A DNA stretch of 53,967 bases from Aeromonas finlandensis (GTDB lineage Bacteria; Pseudomonadota; Gammaproteobacteria; Enterobacterales; Aeromonadaceae), in NCBI RefSeq assembly GCF_000764645.1, contig NZ_JRGK01000051.1:1-53967 (forward strand), read 5' to 3'. Each line of letters begins with the position of its first letter. The first letter of the stretch is position 1. A program made the translations under genes and the position numbers. Shown piece after piece: positions 17,278 through 25,068 of this stretch. Under the pieces are notes generated by a model. The model was not told the DNA's origin. It did not search any database and was given only the letters and a program-made list of their open reading frames with translations.

Positions 17278-18642
17278 TCAATCGAGTTTGAGATCGACCC
17301 ATACCATACGGTGATCCGAGCTGACACCCTTGGCGATATTGGGTTTGCCATCGATAACGCTGTACACCAGATGGTAACCGGCCTCGAAGCTGGCAGGCCA
17401 GAAGACGCCGCTCTTGACCGCATTGAGGTTGGCAGAGGGGATGACGTGATCCAGCTGCAGCCCGCTGGAGTTGGTGATGCGCTCCGGGGTGGGACGATTA
17501 GGGTAGCGTGTGCACGTGTCTTTGCTTGCCACACACTCGGGTCCCCCTTCGCTGACGGGGATCAGGGTGCCGTTGGTAATGGCCTGATTCATCAGCGGAT
17601 TGTTGAGCAGATCCTGAATGGCGCTCAGATCGCCGTCGCCGATTTGCGGGTCGGCGTTGAGATCGCCTGCGATAACGAACTTGGCGTTTTTGGCCAGGCC
17701 ACCTTTGGTGCCCTTGTCATCGGTCATGTAGTTGAGACCCTGGACGTAGTCGTTCCAGAAGGCGATCTCGGCACGGTTGTGCTTGATAGTGTGGCCAGCC
17801 GCGTTGGCAAAAATCGGCGGAGTCGGGTGGGAGATCAGGAAGTGAATGACCTCTTCACCCTTGTCGGTCTTGATCCGTACCGGCACATCAGCGTGGTTTT
17901 TGGAAGAGAGGGGATATTTATCCCAAACCTCACTGGCATACCAGCTACCACCACAAACACGGCTGGCCGGGATCGGTGCCTTGGCGTTGTTGCAGTCGTC
18001 GATAACAGGGTTCTTCTCGTTCGGCATATCCTTCCACTTGAAGTTCTGGAAGGTGCGGATCTGCTTGGTATCGATCGGGTACTTGGACATCACGGCAAAA
18101 GCGTACTGGCCGTGGTAGTTGCCAAAGCCCCAGCCATCATCAGCGGTAATCTGGTTGTCCAGATTGAGGTCATAGCCGCTCTGCAGGCCGGTATTGGTGG
18201 CGAAGTTCTGCAGCACCGGATAGCTGATAGCGGTCACTTCAGGGTGCTGGGCGTGGGCCAGATAGTTGTCGTTGAAGGCTTTCAGATCGGTGGTGTTTTC
18301 ACCCTTGCCATCGTTGTCGAATTCGTTGAGCAGGAACACATCCGGGCGATTGCGCTGGATGATCTCAGCGACATTGCGGATCTGCTGTACATGTTCGGCT
18401 TTCTCTTTTTCCGTACCTTTCAGGCTACCTTCGGCAAGACGCGCCAGCAGGGCATCCTGCGCGGTGCGGGTCAGCGCCAGCTCGCCGGTCAGCATACCGG
18501 CAGCAGTGCGGTCAAAAGAGAGGTTGAAGGTGGCAAAACGAACCATGGGATCAGCTGCCTTTGAATCGTCGTCGCTGTTGCAGCCAGCCAGCATCCCGAG
18601 GGAGATGGCGGCAGCCAGTAGGGTCTTGTTGATATTTTTCAT
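17278..18642 (-). CDS. Endonuclease/exonuclease/phosphatase-fold lipoprotein
   Basis: The product is 454 aa. The signal ends in a lipobox (MLAGC) followed by NSDDDSK, so it is an envelope lipoprotein, perhaps surface exposed. The EEP fold is indicated by VRFATFNLSFDR at the start, RPDVFLLNEFDNDGKG (metal-binding Glu), FLISHPTPP, KFVIAGDLNADPQIGDG (Asp/Asn pair) and the terminal GVSSDHRMVWVDLKL (catalytic His). Members of the fold cleave phosphodiesters in nucleic acids or phospholipids; the substrate cannot be read here. A perfect CRP box about 100 bp upstream suggests catabolite control. Start supported by GGAAG upstream of the ATG. Confidence 0.82.
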   Translation of the reverse strand: MKNINKTLLAAAISLGMLAGCNSDDDSKAADPMVRFATFNLSFDRTAAGMLTGELALTRTAQDALLARLAEGSLKGTEKEKAEHVQQIRNVAEIIQRNRPDVFLLNEFDNDGKGENTTDLKAFNDNYLAHAQHPEVTAISYPVLQNFATNTGLQSGYDLNLDNQITADDGWGFGNYHGQYAFAVMSKYPIDTKQIRTFQNFKWKDMPNEKNPVIDDCNNAKAPIPASRVCGGSWYASEVWDKYPLSSKNHADVPVRIKTDKGEEVIHFLISHPTPPIFANAAGHTIKHNRAEIAFWNDYVQGLNYMTDDKGTKGGLAKNAKFVIAGDLNADPQIGDGDLSAIQDLLNNPLMNQAITNGTLIPVSEGGPECVASKDTCTRYPNRPTPERITNSSGLQLDHVIPSANLNAVKSGVFWPASFEAGYHLVYSVIDGKPNIAKGVSSDHRMVWVDLKLD

Positions 18643-18737
18643 TGTAATTCTTCCGTAGCATCAATGAGTTATGCCTTCTGTGAGGCGGCCTCATTATAAG
18701 GAGACGAAGATGCTGCGGGGATTTTACCTGAGCAAAG

Positions 18738-18753
18738 TGTGAGGGTTTTCACA
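18738..18753. promoter_or_regulatory. Perfect CRP box upstream of the nuclease-like lipoprotein gene
   Basis: TGTGA-GGGTTT-TCACA, with dyad symmetry extending to AAGTGTGA/TCACACCACTT. It lies 96 bp before the start codon of the minus-strand gene. A weaker TGTGA-N6-TCAAT follows at 18767-18782. Confidence 0.75.
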
Positions 18754-18867
18754 CCACTTATTTAGCTGTGATGAATTTCAATGCAGTTTACGGCCTTTGG
18801 CGGCATTAAATGAAATCGTTTTTTATCTCTCCCCGTCAGCCAGATCTCCGGGCTTGTGGGGGCCCTG

Positions 18868-19680
18868 TCACACCACCATCGGCAGGCCGCTCTCGGGATG
18901 GTGGATCACCTGTGCCGGGTAGTCATAGAGGCGGGCGATAAGATCAGGGGTGAGCACCTCGGCTGGCGTGCCATCGGCCATCAGTTTGCCCCGCTCCAGC
19001 ATCACCAGTCGATCGGCATAGCGTGCCGCCAGATTGAGATCGTGCAGTACCACCAGCACTGCAGTATTGCGGCTGGCCAGAGCGCGCGCCATGGTGAGCA
19101 GCTGATGCTGGTATTTCAGATCCAGCGCCGAGGTGGGCTCGTCGAGCAGCAGCAAGCGGGGTTGCTCGGCCTGATCGGTCGGGGAGGGGGCTTGCCAGAT
19201 CTGCGCCAGCACCCGGGCAAACTGCACCCGCTGCCGCTCACCGCCGGAGAGTCCCGGATAGAGCCGCTTGGCCAGATGTTCGACCCCGGCATGGGTCATG
19301 GCCGCCGCCACTATCTCGTCGCGCCGCGCCGCCGGTTCACTGTGGGGCAAGCGCCCCATGGCAACAACCTCTTCGCATAGGAAGGGGAAGTTGAGGGACG
19401 AACTTTGCGGCAATACCCCGAGCCGGTGGGCCAGCTGGCTGCTGTCCCACTGCTGGCGATCCGCGCCAAACAGGGTGATGGCGCCCTCATATTCCAGCTC
19501 GCCGGTCAGGCACTTGAGCAGCGAACTCTTGCCCGCCCCGTTGGGGCCGAGCAGGGCGGTGAGGGTGCCGTTCTCGAGGTTGAGATCGAGCCCATCCAGG
19601 ATCTGGCGCTGGCCACGGCGCAGGCTGAGCCGGGAGCAGGTCAACAGGGGGGAGGAGAGTGAGGATGAGAGTGGTTGCAT
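18868..19680 (-). CDS. hmuV: Heme ABC transporter ATP-binding protein HmuV
   Basis: The product is 270 aa and powers heme import across the inner membrane. Walker A is LLGPNGAGKSS, the signature is LSGGERQRVQFARVLAQ, Walker B is RLLLLDEPTSALD and the switch is VLHDLNLAARYADR. The segment TDQAEQPRLLLLDEPTSALDL is typical of HmuV rather than siderophore ATPases. The ATG at 19680 is used; a TTG at 19695 overlapping the hmuU stop would add five residues. Third gene of hmuTUV, 11 bp after hmuU. Confidence 0.92.
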   Translation of the reverse strand: MQPLSSSLSSPLLTCSRLSLRRGQRQILDGLDLNLENGTLTALLGPNGAGKSSLLKCLTGELEYEGAITLFGADRQQWDSSQLAHRLGVLPQSSSLNFPFLCEEVVAMGRLPHSEPAARRDEIVAAAMTHAGVEHLAKRLYPGLSGGERQRVQFARVLAQIWQAPSPTDQAEQPRLLLLDEPTSALDLKYQHQLLTMARALASRNTAVLVVLHDLNLAARYADRLVMLERGKLMADGTPAEVLTPDLIARLYDYPAQVIHHPESGLPMVV

Positions 19681-19691
19681 AACAGTCCGTA

Positions 19692-20735
19692 TCAAAGGGC
19701 GCGGCGGCCTGTTACCAGCAGCCAGATGAAGAAGGGGGCGCCGAGCAGGGCGGTGATGATGCCCACCGGCAGTTCGGCCGGGGCCAGCAGGGTGCGGGCC
19801 AGCATATCGGCAGCAAGCAGCAGGGCGGCGCCCAGCAGGGCCGAGAGTGGCAGCAACCTGACATGATTGGGGCCTGCCAGCAGGCGCACCAGATGGGGCA
19901 CCACCAGCCCGACGAAGCCGATCATCCCCGATACCGCCACCGCCACCCCGACACCCGCCGCGGTAAGCAGAATAAGGCGGCGCTTGAGGGACTGCACATT
20001 GACCCCCAGATGACGGGCCTCTCCTTCACCCAGCAGCAAGGCGTTAAGGGGATTGGCATCGCGCATAAAGAGCCACAGCAGCGCCGCCAGTGTGAGCAGG
20101 GCCAGCGTCACATCGGCCGGTTTGCCTGCCGCCAGCGTTCCCATTTGCCACAGGCTCAGGTTGCGCAGCATCTGATCGTCCGCCAGATAGGTGAGCAGGC
20201 CGATCACCGCGCCGGAGAGCGCTGTGATGGCTACCCCGGCCAACAGCATGACAGTGACCGAGGTGCCCCCTTCACGGGTGCCGAGCAGATAGACCAAGGT
20301 GGTGGTGAGCGCACCGCCGAGAAAGGCGAGCAGCGGCAGCAGGCCAACCCCGATGGTGGCTTGCAACTGCTGGCCATATTGTGGTGCAAGAGGGGCCAGC
20401 AGCACGATGGCGAGCGCAGCACCGAGCGCTGCACCGCCGGAGACCCCGATGATGCCGGGGTCAGCCAGGGGGTTGCGAAACAGCCCCTGCATCACGGCGC
20501 CACAGAGTCCGAGGATCCCGCCAACCGCGATGCAGAGCAGGGTACGCGGCAGGCGGATCCCTTGTACGATCAACAGCTTGTGCGTTTCAATTCCGCTCTC
20601 CTGCCCGGCAAACAGCGCCCGCAGACTCTCGCCCAAGGTGAGGGTCATGGGGCCGGTTGCCAGCGAACCGAGCAGCAGCAGCGCCAGTGCGGCCGTGGTG
20701 AAGAGCAGCAGCCAGGAGAGGGACAACCGCATCAT
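19692..20735 (-). CDS. hmuU: Heme ABC transporter permease HmuU (FecCD family)
   Basis: The product is about 347 aa and highly hydrophobic, with roughly ten membrane helices. FecCD motifs include RLPRTLLCIAVGGILGLCGAVMQGLFRNPLADPGIIGVSGGAALGA (only part is diagnostic), GMIGFVGLVVPHLVRLLAGPNH and a C-terminal GAPFFIWLL. The ATG at 20735 overlaps the hmuT stop as ATGA, the expected coupling for this operon. It forms the membrane channel with the HmuV dimer. Confidence 0.92.
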   Translation of the reverse strand: MMRLSLSWLLLFTTAALALLLLGSLATGPMTLTLGESLRALFAGQESGIETHKLLIVQGIRLPRTLLCIAVGGILGLCGAVMQGLFRNPLADPGIIGVSGGAALGAALAIVLLAPLAPQYGQQLQATIGVGLLPLLAFLGGALTTTLVYLLGTREGGTSVTVMLLAGVAITALSGAVIGLLTYLADDQMLRNLSLWQMGTLAAGKPADVTLALLTLAALLWLFMRDANPLNALLLGEGEARHLGVNVQSLKRRLILLTAAGVGVAVAVSGMIGFVGLVVPHLVRLLAGPNHVRLLPLSALLGAALLLAADMLARTLLAPAELPVGIITALLGAPFFIWLLVTGRRAL

Positions 20736-21583
20736 GACCCCTGCTTGATCCACTGGGCGATCTGGTTCGCCTGTTGCAGGGAGTTGAGGCTCAGCCCCCC
20801 TTGCAGGGCGTGGCCGTCGATGGCGTGAATGGCGTTGCGCTTGCCAGCCGGGGTAGCGGCCAGTGCCGGCACTTCTGCCAGCACCTTGGCCGGATCGGCA
20901 TATTGCTGCCAGTCACGACCGCTGACCAGCACCAGATCGGGCTGCATCTCGATGAGGGATTCGGCGGATACCGGCTTGTAGTTGCGCAACTCGGCGACCG
21001 GATTGATGCCGCCTGCCAGCGAGATCAGCGCGCTGGCGGTGGTGTCACCCCCGGCGATGCTGGTGGGTTGCCCCTTGTGCAGCAGCAGGAAGGCGACCTT
21101 GAGCGGTTTGTTCTGTTTGGCTTGCGCCGCCAGCTGATCGGTCTGAGCCTGGATCTCTGCCTTCAGGCGATCGCCAGCTGCTTTATCGCCCAGCAGGCTG
21201 GAGAGGGTGTCGATGCGCTGGTTGAGGTTGGCGAGAGTCGGCGCGGTATCCAGCACCTCCACCTTGACCCCGGCACGGCGCAGCTGATCCAGGGTTGGGG
21301 CCGGGCCCATCTCGTCGCTGCCCACCAGTCGGGTGGGGGAGAGGCTCAGGATACCTTCGGCGGCCAGCGCCCGGTGATAGCCCACCTTGGGCAACCCTTT
21401 TGGCAAGGGACTGCTGACATCGGTGGCGATCAGGCTCGATTCACCGCCAAGTGCCAGAATGAGTTCTGTGGTGGCCGGACCGATACTGACGATACGCTCT
21501 TGCTGTCCGTCGGTGGCAACGGCAGAGAAGGGGGGCAGTGAACTGCAGAGCAGGGTGATGGCGAGGGCAAGACGACGGCCCAT
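20732..21583 (-). CDS. hmuT: Periplasmic heme-binding protein HmuT
   Basis: The product is 283 aa. A signal peptide (MGRRLALAITLLCSSLPPFSAVA) is followed by a class III substrate-binding fold: ERIVSIGPATTELILALG, LPKVGYHRALAAEGILSL, PDLVLVSGRDW and the C-terminal HALQGGLSL. Tyr in VGYHRALAAEGIL sits where HmuT proteins place a heme ligand. The ATG at 21583 has AGGT in good position; the longer frame upstream runs into the Fur operator. First gene of hmuTUV, divergent from hutX. Confidence 0.9.
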   Translation of the reverse strand: MGRRLALAITLLCSSLPPFSAVATDGQQERIVSIGPATTELILALGGESSLIATDVSSPLPKGLPKVGYHRALAAEGILSLSPTRLVGSDEMGPAPTLDQLRRAGVKVEVLDTAPTLANLNQRIDTLSSLLGDKAAGDRLKAEIQAQTDQLAAQAKQNKPLKVAFLLLHKGQPTSIAGGDTTASALISLAGGINPVAELRNYKPVSAESLIEMQPDLVLVSGRDWQQYADPAKVLAEVPALAATPAGKRNAIHAIDGHALQGGLSLNSLQQANQIAQWIKQGS

Positions 21584-21653
21584 GCTAACCTCCAAAGGGG
21601 TGGATGAAACGGGTGTGCCGCGGAGAATATCAAGGCTTTGAATAAATTGCACT

Positions 21654-21672
21654 GATAATGATAGCAATTATC
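21654..21672. promoter_or_regulatory. Fur box between hmuT and hutX
   Basis: GATAATGATAGCAATTATC matches the 19-bp Fur consensus at 16 positions. It sits in the divergent gap and could repress both hmuTUV and hutXZ when iron is plentiful. Confidence 0.85.
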
Positions 21673-21753
21673 AATTGCATTGGTCCCGGTGCTTTATTAG
21701 AGTAGCCGCCATGATAAACAGCGGGACGACATGGTCTCGCAGAGGGAGAAAAC

Positions 21754-22266
21754 ATGAGCATTGCACAACGCATTCACGCGCTGCTGGAGCAGGATCCCGG
21801 CGCTCATCCGTCCACCCTGGCGGCCCAGCTTGCCATCAGCGAATGGGAGGTGGTTCGCCATCTGCCCGCCGAGCTGGTGACCCTGTTGCCTGCCGATCGC
21901 GCACAAGGTCTGCTGGAAGATCTGGCCGACTGGGGCCCGGTGACCACCATCGTTGAATCCGAAGGTTCCATTTTCGAAGTGAAGGCGCCTTTCCCGAAGG
22001 GTAAAGATGCGCGTGGTTACTACAACCTGATGGGCCGCGACGGTGAGCTGCATGGTCACCTCAAACTCGACAACGTGGCGGGGATTGCGCTGGTCAGCAA
22101 GCTGTTCATGGGCAAGGAGGGGCACTCCTTCCAGTTCTTCGGTCACTCCGGCCGCTGCATCTTCAAGGTCTATCTGGGTCGCGACGAGAAACGTCAGCTG
22201 CTGGCCGATCAGGTCACCCGTTTTATGGCGCTGCGCCACAACTCTCAAGAGGAAGTCAAAGCATGA
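21754..22266 (+). CDS. hutX: Heme utilization cytosolic carrier HutX
   Basis: The product is 170 aa. It matches the HutX/HuvX/ShuX family, which binds heme in the cytosol and hands it to HutZ. Recognisable segments are VVRHLPAELVTLLP, GSIFEVKAPFPKGKDARGYYNLMG and KLFMGKEGHSFQFFGHSGRCIFKVYLGRDE. It has no signal peptide. GAGGGAG precedes the ATG. The stop overlaps the hutZ start (ATGA), so the two are coupled. Transcription probably starts from the Fur-controlled divergent promoter. Confidence 0.92.
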   Translation: MSIAQRIHALLEQDPGAHPSTLAAQLAISEWEVVRHLPAELVTLLPADRAQGLLEDLADWGPVTTIVESEGSIFEVKAPFPKGKDARGYYNLMGRDGELHGHLKLDNVAGIALVSKLFMGKEGHSFQFFGHSGRCIFKVYLGRDEKRQLLADQVTRFMALRHNSQEEVKA

Positions 22267-22820
22267 GTGAACGTCAGGAGCGTCTGCAGAACCGCCTGCA
22301 ACCGGAAATCCGCGAGTTTCGCGACAGTTGCCGTACCCTGCAGCTCGCCACCGTCGATGGCGAAGGCAATCCCAACGCCAGCTATGCCCCGTTCGTGCTA
22401 CAGGAGGATGGCTACTATGTGCTGATCTCCGAGATCGCCCGCCACGCCCGCAACCTGCAACAGGTGCCCCGGGTATCCCTGATGCTGATCGAGGATGAGA
22501 GCGGTGCCCGCGAGCTGTTTGCCCGCAAGCGCTTGACCTTCGATGCGGTAGCCGAAGTGGTCGCCCGTGACGACGCCCGCTGGAGCAAGGCGGTGGCGGC
22601 ACTGGAAGGGCGTTTTGGCGAGATCATCAAGGGTCTCTCCAACCTCAAGGATTTCAAACTGTTCCGCCTCAAGCCGGAGCAGGGGCTGTTCGTCAAGGGC
22701 TTCGGCCAGGCGTTCGCCGTCTCCGGTGACGAGCTGGTGGATTTCGTCCATCTGGTGGAAGGGCACAAGCGTATCGACAACGGTGCCGAGCTCACCAGCC
22801 CGGCCGATGCGCCGGTCTGA
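22263..22820 (+). CDS. hutZ: Heme utilization/degradation protein HutZ
   Basis: The product is 185 aa with the split-barrel flavin-reductase/PNPOx-like fold, cytosolic. V. cholerae HutZ binds heme and degrades it to release iron. Motifs seen are LQLATVDGEGNPNASYAPFVL, YYVLISEIARHARNL, VSLMLIEDE and GLFVKGFGQAFAV. It overlaps hutX by four bases. Conventional hutW (radical SAM) is not adjacent, so it is either elsewhere or absent. Confidence 0.92.
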   Translation: MSERQERLQNRLQPEIREFRDSCRTLQLATVDGEGNPNASYAPFVLQEDGYYVLISEIARHARNLQQVPRVSLMLIEDESGARELFARKRLTFDAVAEVVARDDARWSKAVAALEGRFGEIIKGLSNLKDFKLFRLKPEQGLFVKGFGQAFAVSGDELVDFVHLVEGHKRIDNGAELTSPADAPV

Positions 22821-22852
22821 CGATCCCTGTCGGTCACGACAGCAGTCATAAC

Positions 22853-22885
22853 AAAACGGGCAGCCACTGGGCTGCCCGTTTTTAT
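22853..22885 (+). terminator. Terminator of hutXZ
   Basis: Perfect 9-bp stem CGGGCAGCC/GGCTGCCCG with a 4-nt loop, flanked by AAAA and TTTTT. It is close to the convergent lipoprotein gene and may serve both. Confidence 0.9.
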
Positions 22886-22907
22886 TGCGTTATCTCATCC
22901 GGCTTGT

Positions 22908-23291
22908 TCAATCCTGCCAGGAGGCCTTGTTGGGAAAGGCGCGGCGATCGGCGTCGGTGGCCGTCTCGTTGCACTCTCCCCGCACCTTCCAGGAGGTCTG
23001 GCTCAGCACGATGTACCCTTCCCGGCAGTACTTTTTCGTCGCCAACGTCTCGGTCAGCAGGTTCTCCTGCAACGCCTCCCGCTGCTCCAGCAGCCGCTGG
23101 CTCTGAGCTGCCGAGAGGCCGCGCGGCAAGGTGTCGTTGGGCGCGGCTTCAAAGGTAAACCGCTTGCTCCCCTCCCCGTTGATGTGGGTCAGAAACAGGG
23201 GTTCCGGCCCATCATACTTCTGGCCGGGCAAGCTGGAGCAGGCCGACAGCAGGGGAACAATCAACAACAGGGTGGCAGACAACAGTCGCAC
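22908..23291 (-). CDS. Small hypothetical lipoprotein
   Basis: The product is 127 aa. The signal ends in LLSACSS, a good lipobox. The mature part has an ARR-like Gln/Glu-rich helix (AAQSQRLLEQREALQENLL) and two cysteines (KKYCREGY, VRGECNE) that could form a disulfide. I do not recognise a family. It lies downstream of the isochorismatase-like gene on the same strand, inside the heme island. Confidence 0.72.
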   Translation of the reverse strand: MRLLSATLLLIVPLLSACSSLPGQKYDGPEPLFLTHINGEGSKRFTFEAAPNDTLPRGLSAAQSQRLLEQREALQENLLTETLATKKYCREGYIVLSQTSWKVRGECNETATDADRRAFPNKASWQD

Positions 23292-23328
23292 GACAGACTC
23301 CAGTGAGAAACGAAGCGGGGCTCGCAGA

Positions 23329-23883
23329 TTAACATGGCTGCAGGGCAGGTGTTACTGCCAGCAGCTCGTCAGTGGTGAGCAAGGTGACCGAGCGTCCCTG
23401 CGGCAAAGTGAGGTGCTGCCACATCCAGTTATGGTGCTCGATAATTTGCGCAGCGTTCAGATGGGGCCGATCGGCCGTGGTGTGGCCATCGCTCAGCACC
23501 AGCACCTCGAAGCCATGGGCGGTGGCACTGCGCACTGTGGTGTCGACGCAAAAATCGGTATTACTACCACAGAGGATCAGCCGATCGACGGGCTGCTCGG
23601 CCAGCAGGAAGGCGAGCTCGGTGTCGAGGAAGCTGTCACATGCCTCCTTGCGTACCCGGCTATCCCCCTTGGCGGGTTGTAGCGCACTGTGGAGCAGCCA
23701 GCCCGAGGTGCCGGGTTCCAGCTCGCCACCCGGCAGATCGTCATGCTGGATATAGATGACCCGGCCATGGTGCTGCCGGATGTGGGCCGCAGCCCGGTTG
23801 ATATTGGCCAGCACTTGTTGTTGCTGGTAGTGGGTCGCTTTCATGACCCCTTGCTGCACATCGATGATCAGTAATACATCCAT
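23329..23883 (-). CDS. Isochorismatase-fold cysteine hydrolase
   Basis: The product is 184 aa, cytoplasmic. The catalytic triad of the family is visible as D8 (LLIIDVQQG), K78 (SRVRKEACDSF) and C111 (GSNTDFCVDTTV), with the expected nonprolyl region before the cysteine. Such enzymes hydrolyse isochorismate, nicotinamide, ureidoacrylate or similar amides; substrate here is unknown. The ATG at 23883 starts the protein at MDVLLIIDVQ. It lies 25 bp after the ChaN-like gene and may share its Fur-controlled transcript. Confidence 0.85.
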   Translation of the reverse strand: MDVLLIIDVQQGVMKATHYQQQQVLANINRAAAHIRQHHGRVIYIQHDDLPGGELEPGTSGWLLHSALQPAKGDSRVRKEACDSFLDTELAFLLAEQPVDRLILCGSNTDFCVDTTVRSATAHGFEVLVLSDGHTTADRPHLNAAQIIEHHNWMWQHLTLPQGRSVTLLTTDELLAVTPALQPC

Positions 23884-23908
23884 ATTCGACCCGCCGTTTC
23901 CTTGAAGA

Positions 23909-24880
23909 TTAGGGTTGCAGCCACTGGCTGCAGTCACGGCTGCGGGATTGATGCAGCGCGTCCATATCTTGCTTCATCTCGGTACTGCTTTGCCAGCGCT
24001 TCGGCAGCGGCATGACGGTTACCAGCACATCGGCTGCTCGACCTGCAACGGGGGTCTCATTTATCCGGGGTACAACCAGTGCCACCTTGAGTGCCGGATT
24101 GCGACTGGCGATGCGACTGGCGAGCCCAAGCCCCCCCTCGACGTGGAAATTGCCGGCGATGTGCATGATCTGCTGGCCCGGGTGCTTGGCCAGATAATCC
24201 ACCATGCTCTCGGCCATGGTGTCGTCCCAGCTGGTCTGGGCAGCGAAGCGACGGGCGTTGCTGTCGGCATCGCCGTGGTGCATGGAGGCCATAAACTTCT
24301 GGCGATAGGGATCATCCCCCAGAGTCAGTTCGCGGGCCAGCTGGCTGCGGCGTGCGGTGGGCAGTTTGTCGAGCCATTCAGGCCCCTCCTGACCGATACA
24401 GCTCACCAGCGGCTTGGGCGCGTTGGCGGCGATCACCGGCATCCGGTGCGCCTTGGCAAACTCCACCAGCGGGCGGTAGTCGCTCGGATAGTTGGGCCAA
24501 GCGTTGCCTTCGCGGATCAACGCCGCTTCACCAATCTGGTTCGCCAGATAGGCATCCAGCGTCTTCTGATCGGCGCGGCTGAACTGCTCCATGGAGAGGG
24601 CCAGCGGCCGCCCGTGTTGCTGACCGGCGGTGTAGAGCCCGCTCAGCAGACGCGATTGCAGCAGATGCACGGCGGGATGGGTGTGCAACTCGCCCACCAG
24701 AATGATGTCGGCGTCGGCAATGCGAGCGAGCGCCTGCGCCAGCGTCAGGTCTGCGGCTCCATCACTGCTCAGCTGGTAGTCATAGAGCGTCTGTAGTTGT
24801 GATGAAACGGTCGGCTGGTTGGGGGTGGCACAGGCTGCCAGTAACAACGGCAGGGCAAGCAGGGGAAGTCGTTTCATCAT
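23909..24880 (-). CDS. ChaN-family heme-associated lipoprotein
   Basis: The product is 323 aa. A lipobox (LLAAC) follows a short signal. The ChaN domain (formerly DUF399) is seen in ADIILVGELHTHPAVHLLQ, MEQFSRADQKTLDAYL, MPVIAANAPKPLV, SWDDTMAESMVDYLAKHPGQQIMHIAGNFHVEGG and a C-terminal VALVVPRI. Campylobacter ChaN is an iron-regulated outer-membrane lipoprotein that binds two hemes. Its position, divergent from the heme receptor with Fur boxes between them, fits a role in surface heme handling. Confidence 0.87.
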   Translation of the reverse strand: MMKRLPLLALPLLLAACATPNQPTVSSQLQTLYDYQLSSDGAADLTLAQALARIADADIILVGELHTHPAVHLLQSRLLSGLYTAGQQHGRPLALSMEQFSRADQKTLDAYLANQIGEAALIREGNAWPNYPSDYRPLVEFAKAHRMPVIAANAPKPLVSCIGQEGPEWLDKLPTARRSQLARELTLGDDPYRQKFMASMHHGDADSNARRFAAQTSWDDTMAESMVDYLAKHPGQQIMHIAGNFHVEGGLGLASRIASRNPALKVALVVPRINETPVAGRAADVLVTVMPLPKRWQSSTEMKQDMDALHQSRSRDCSQWLQP

Positions 24881-24984
24881 GGGATCTCACGGCAGATAGG
24901 CCAGGATGCGCAGCATCGCTGGGTAGAAAACAGGGTTGGAATCGCAATGGCAGGCAGTTTAAAACCAACCTTTCATTTTTTAAA

Positions 24985-25055
24985 TGATAATGATTCTTTT
25001 TATTGATCTTTGGCGAGGGGCAAGTAAGATGCGGCCTGTTTGATAATCGTTCTCA
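24985..25055. promoter_or_regulatory. Two Fur-like boxes between chaN-like gene and heme receptor
   Basis: TGATAATCGTTCTCA at 25041-25055 matches the 7-1-7 Fur motif at 12 of 14 arm positions. TGATAATGATTCTTT at 24985-24999 matches 11. They sit in the divergent gap, the nearer one ending 13 bp before the receptor start codon. Confidence 0.75.
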
Positions 25056-25068
25056 ATAAGGATTCGCT

